Shown in pieces: positions 22,664 through 24,927 of a stretch of 24,927 bases of DNA. Position numbers and translations under genes: made by a program. Origin of the DNA: CAYFJO01 sp964343305 (GTDB lineage Bacteria > Planctomycetota > Planctomycetia > Pirellulales > Pirellulaceae); assembly GCA_964343305.1 (NCBI GenBank), contig CAYFJO010000132.1, positions 1-24,927 of the forward strand, read 5' to 3'. Within the stretch, counting starts at the first letter, position 1; every line of letters begins with the position of its first letter. The notes below the pieces were generated by a model. It ran no database searches. It saw only the letters and a program-made list of their open reading frames with translations, and was not told where the DNA came from.

Positions 22664-22739
22664 GTAGGACGGGTTTCTAACCTGTCCGCCATTGACCGAA
22701 ACGGTCCAAAGAAAGACAGGTTACAAACCTGTCCTACAA
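22664..22739. repeat. Inverted repeat, 24-nt arms, 22 of 24 paired (GTAGGACGG family, copy 2)
   Basis: The arm at 22664-22687 (begins TGTAGGACGGGTTT) pairs with 22716-22739 (ends CCTGTCCTACA), loop 28 nt. It lies in the 285-nt gap between rpsO and pnp. It is from the same family as the element directly after pnp, sharing the TGTAGGACGG start and the ATTTCCAATCCGTCC / TTTCTAACCTGTC type of arm. The rest of the gap, about 22740-22900, shows nothing I can identify. Confidence 0.85.
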
Positions 22740-22900
22740 AAGAACAATTCTGAGTCATCAACCGCCCAACGATCCGTCGCGCCTCACGTAGGAAAATTCG
22801 ACTGGCGCTTTGTGGTGGTGTTTCACACCAAACAGCATTGCATCTAAAAGAAGCGTCTGAAGAAGCATTCGAAAAGAATGCGTCCAAGAAACAGCAAACT

Positions 22901-23170
22901 CTACTTACGAATCCCGAGTCGTCCAATAATGTCAAGATAACGTTGCGGATCGACCTTTCTCAGATAATCCAACAGGCGTCGCCTTCGACTGACCATGCCC
23001 AACAAACCGCGACGGGTCGCGTAATCCTTTTTGTGGATTTTCAAGTGTTCCGTCAGGTTATTAATCCGCGTGGACAGGATCGCGATTTGAACTTCGGGCG
23101 ACCCGGTGTCTTCATCACCACGCTTGAAATCCTGGATTAATTCGGTCTTGCGGTCTTTCGTGATCGTCAT
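22901..23170 (-). CDS. rpsO: 30S ribosomal protein S15
   Basis: 89 residues, the usual length. S15 binds 16S rRNA in the platform of the small subunit. The standard sequence is visible: KRGDEDTGSPEVQIAILSTRINNLTEHLKIHKKDYATRRGLLGMVSRRRRLLDYLRK. Key RNA-contacting residues in this block (the HKKDYATRRGL and SRRRRLLDYL segments) are conserved. pnp follows on the same strand, as in most bacteria, but the 285-nt gap with an inverted repeat is longer than usual. No clear Shine-Dalgarno sequence precedes the ATG at 23170. Confidence 0.97.
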   Translation of the reverse strand: MTITKDRKTELIQDFKRGDEDTGSPEVQIAILSTRINNLTEHLKIHKKDYATRRGLLGMVSRRRRLLDYLRKVDPQRYLDIIGRLGIRK

Positions 23171-23348
23171 CTGCTACCGTGACTGCTTCGCGTCGATGAG
23201 CTTTCCTACGCTACGTGCGAGGCGTCGAGTCTCCTTGCTTTAATTTGCCAAAACTAACCTACACTAAAAACTACCTACAACATCAAGCTTGTGAATTTAC
23301 CAGTCTGGGCGGTTTTTGCAACCGCAAATGGGGCTTCGGATGCCTTAC

Positions 23349-23420
23349 CGTAGCCGAAGTCGCCAAGACTTTGGGGCCAGTTGCCTAGATTCGACCAAAT
23401 TCTAAGCGAATTCGGCTACG
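23349..23420. repeat. Imperfect inverted repeat, 26-nt arms, in the rpsO/TPR gene gap
   Basis: The arm at 23349-23374 (CGTAGCCGAAGTCGCC...) pairs imperfectly with 23395-23420 (...GCGAATTCGGCTACG), about five mismatches, loop 20 nt. GTAGCCGAA...TTCGGCTAC elements are frequent between planctomycete genes (recalled). It is the only feature I can see in the 319-nt gap at 23171-23489, which lies between the divergent rpsO and TPR genes and should also hold their promoters; I found no convincing -35/-10 pair. Confidence 0.75.
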
Positions 23421-23489
23421 AGGAGGCTGACAGCGTAGCCAACCCTTCTTCACGTTGCGGCAAATCGTTGTGCGGGGTAGTGTTTTACT

Positions 23490-24491
23490 ATGTCACAGGC
23501 TGAACATCTATTGCCAACGCAAACTTCGCCGCATCTAAATGAGCCAGGATTTAGCGATCCGCCAAGGAAGCCCCGGCTGACTTTGCGCGGGATTCTTGGC
23601 ATTATCTTCACCGCCAGTCTCACATTTCTCATTGTCGTGCCGATTCTCAAGTTCCTCACTGACCCCATGGCGGAATTTGCTCATTGGCACGAGGCGGCCG
23701 CGCTGGAAGACTACCTGGAAGGCGACCTGTCAGCGGCGATCGAGCACATAAACGAGGCAATTGAGTTGAATCCCGACGACGCATCGTTGCGCCGCCGGCG
23801 CGCTGACTATCTTGAACAACTAGCCGCCACGCGGGCTCCGGACGAAGCTGCGGATCGGATCGAGGACTTCGAAGCATCTCTGAAGGACTGGAATGAAGCG
23901 ATGCGGCTGGCGGGCGAGAACGTCGCCGATTTGCGAAATCGAAGCAACGTGTTGATGAAGTTGGGCCGCTACGACGCCGGCATCAAGGACGCACAGCAAA
24001 TCGCGGCGTTGTCGGCACAACACTCCCGCGCGCACGCCTCAGGATTGAACGGACTTGCCTATTTTCGTGCCGTGGCCAATCGCGATTTGGACAAGGCGGA
24101 CGAAGAGATCCGGCACGCATTGCGAAAACTGCGTAGCTCCAATTACGACGGACGAGACGCAGCGCTGGTCGACACGCTGGGCTACATTCAATATCGCCGA
24201 GGAGATTACAAAACTGCCTTGTTAACGATGAACGAAGCCGTCGCCAAAATCGAAGCCGTTTATCTGGCGACTTTCGGCCCCAACGGCTATGCCAAACACT
24301 TGCTTGGAGAGTTTAACGCGGTCGACGAGCGAGAATTAAAAATTCGCAAAAAAGAGTTCGCCCAATCCGTGGCCGTGATCCGGTACCATCGTGCCTTGGT
24401 CCTGAAGAAGTTGCTTCAAAGCCAGCAAGCGTCAGAGGATTTGCAGCGAGTCGAAGAACTCGGCTTCCGACCGGGCAAGGATCTATTCTAG
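23490..24491 (+). CDS. Membrane-anchored TPR protein
   Basis: 333 residues. A Pro-rich N-terminus of 30 residues is followed by one membrane helix at about 33-56 (LRGILGIIFTASLTFLIVVPILKFL). The rest is TPR-type helical repeats: HEAAALEDYLEGDLSAAIEHINEAIELNPDDASLRRRRADYLEQL (66 to about 110), EASLKDWNEAMRLAGENVADLRNRSNVLMKLGRYDAGIKDAQQI, LNGLAYFRAVANRDLDKADEEIRHALRKL, VDTLGYIQYRRGDYKTALLTMNEAV and a last repeat at HRALVLKKLLQSQQASEDLQRVEELG. TPR proteins hold partners together; none can be named. It is convergent with the 48-residue gene. Confidence 0.8.
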   Translation: MSQAEHLLPTQTSPHLNEPGFSDPPRKPRLTLRGILGIIFTASLTFLIVVPILKFLTDPMAEFAHWHEAAALEDYLEGDLSAAIEHINEAIELNPDDASLRRRRADYLEQLAATRAPDEAADRIEDFEASLKDWNEAMRLAGENVADLRNRSNVLMKLGRYDAGIKDAQQIAALSAQHSRAHASGLNGLAYFRAVANRDLDKADEEIRHALRKLRSSNYDGRDAALVDTLGYIQYRRGDYKTALLTMNEAVAKIEAVYLATFGPNGYAKHLLGEFNAVDERELKIRKKEFAQSVAVIRYHRALVLKKLLQSQQASEDLQRVEELGFRPGKDLF

Positions 24492-24545
24492 TGTCCCGTC
24501 AACGCTCGATTCCGAGCATTCACTTGGGATGCCCGACGTAGATGA

Positions 24546-24692
24546 CTAAATCGCCCGCTTGGATCCCATGCTTTTCATGCAAAAAAAGCCGAGCACCAAG
24601 ACCACGAATAACACCACAACCCATTGACCGCGGTCCAAGTGATTCATGAATTTGAAGACATATCCGCCGGCGTCAAACAACTTTTCCAACAT
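24546..24692 (-). CDS. 48-residue single-pass membrane protein
   Basis: ATG at 24692, TAG at 24546-24548. The product begins MLEKLFDAGGYVFKFMNHLD, has one membrane helix (QWVVVLFVVLVLGFFCMK) and a short basic end (SMGSKRAI). The amphipathic start, an LDRGQW block before the helix, and CMKSMGS after it resemble tiny planctomycete proteins I recall, with no known function. No other in-frame start exists upstream before a stop. A weak GGA lies about 13 nt before the ATG. An antisense open frame overlaps it but has no protein-like features. The surrounding stretches 24492-24545 and 24693-24842 show nothing else except a short inverted repeat at 24777-24783 / 24801-24807. Confidence 0.6.
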   Translation of the reverse strand: MLEKLFDAGGYVFKFMNHLDRGQWVVVLFVVLVLGFFCMKSMGSKRAI

Positions 24693-24842
24693 TTGATTGA
24701 ATTCCGTGATGAGTTTCGAAGTCTATTGCCCAGCATTCAGAAAACTCTACGTCATCTTTCACGGAAATGCGGGCCAGACTTCCAGAGTTTCCGAAACTTC
24801 GGAAGTCTCCATGCGTCACTTTCAATTCAACTCTTGGCGGCC

Positions 24843-24870
24843 TTGCAGCCGATAAATCGAGGAGTATAAT
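24843..24870 (+). promoter_or_regulatory. Promoter of the tRNA-Asp gene
   Basis: TTGCAG (24843-24848), 16-nt spacer, and a perfect TATAAT (24865-24870). The predicted start near 24877 is about 13 nt before the tRNA, a normal short leader. Confidence 0.75.
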
Positions 24871-24889
24871 CCAAAATCTCGGTTTATCC

Positions 24890-24927
<38 letters not shown>

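Noticed and set aside
24504..24517. Hairpin GCTCG-ATTC-CGAGC between the convergent TPR and 48-residue genes
   Set aside because: The stem is only five base pairs and no T-tract follows on either strand, so a terminator is not supported.
24624..24869. 81-residue plus-strand frame before the tRNA
   Set aside because: It overlaps the 48-residue minus-strand gene and runs into the tRNA promoter; its composition is ordinary and no motif is seen.

Overview
The window looks like a planctomycete chromosome segment, most probably a Pirellulales-type organism. Four things suggest this: the AroD-AroE fusion, the small membrane proteins and zinc-ribbon plus propeller proteins of planctomycete style, the scarcity of Shine-Dalgarno sequences, and gaps between genes filled with imperfect inverted repeats. 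This is inference from gene content; no 16S or marker gene has been compared. No rRNA, CRISPR array, transposase or phage gene is visible.

Layout. 1-656 is a repeat-rich gap with a 24-nt inverted repeat and a nested structure of about 210 nt. 657-3569 (+) carries a polytopic membrane protein with an internal spermidine-synthase-like domain and a NYN-domain putative nuclease. 3602-13245 (all minus) holds, in transcription order from the right, a small membrane protein, an NtrC-type regulator, mutL, an aroDE fusion, aroK, an atypical prepilin peptidase, a lipoprotein and an unknown membrane protein. 13416-16435 (minus) is a DUF4062-STAND ATPase-TPR gene broken by a one-base frameshift. It looks more GC-rich than its neighbours and is the best candidate for an accessory, possibly defence, function. 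16490-17239 (minus) is a DUF6498-like membrane protein, divergent from a zinc-ribbon/propeller protein at 17465-19444 (+). 19476-23170 (minus) holds a soluble histidine kinase, pnp with a long Gly/Arg tail, and rpsO. 23490-24491 (+) is a membrane-anchored TPR protein. A 48-residue membrane protein gene lies at 24546-24692 (minus), and a tRNA-Asp with its own promoter runs off the right end.

Function. aroDE and aroK cover three steps of the shikimate pathway. rpsO and pnp form the classic pair of translation and RNA turnover. The NtrC-type regulator and the histidine kinase are both solitary and could be partners, but nothing in the layout proves it.

The most unusual feature at window scale is the set of inverted repeats: at least eleven elements from about nine sequence families, every one between genes. 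Three single genes or operon positions (aroK, mutL, pnp) are bracketed by related elements. No mobilising enzyme is present in the window.
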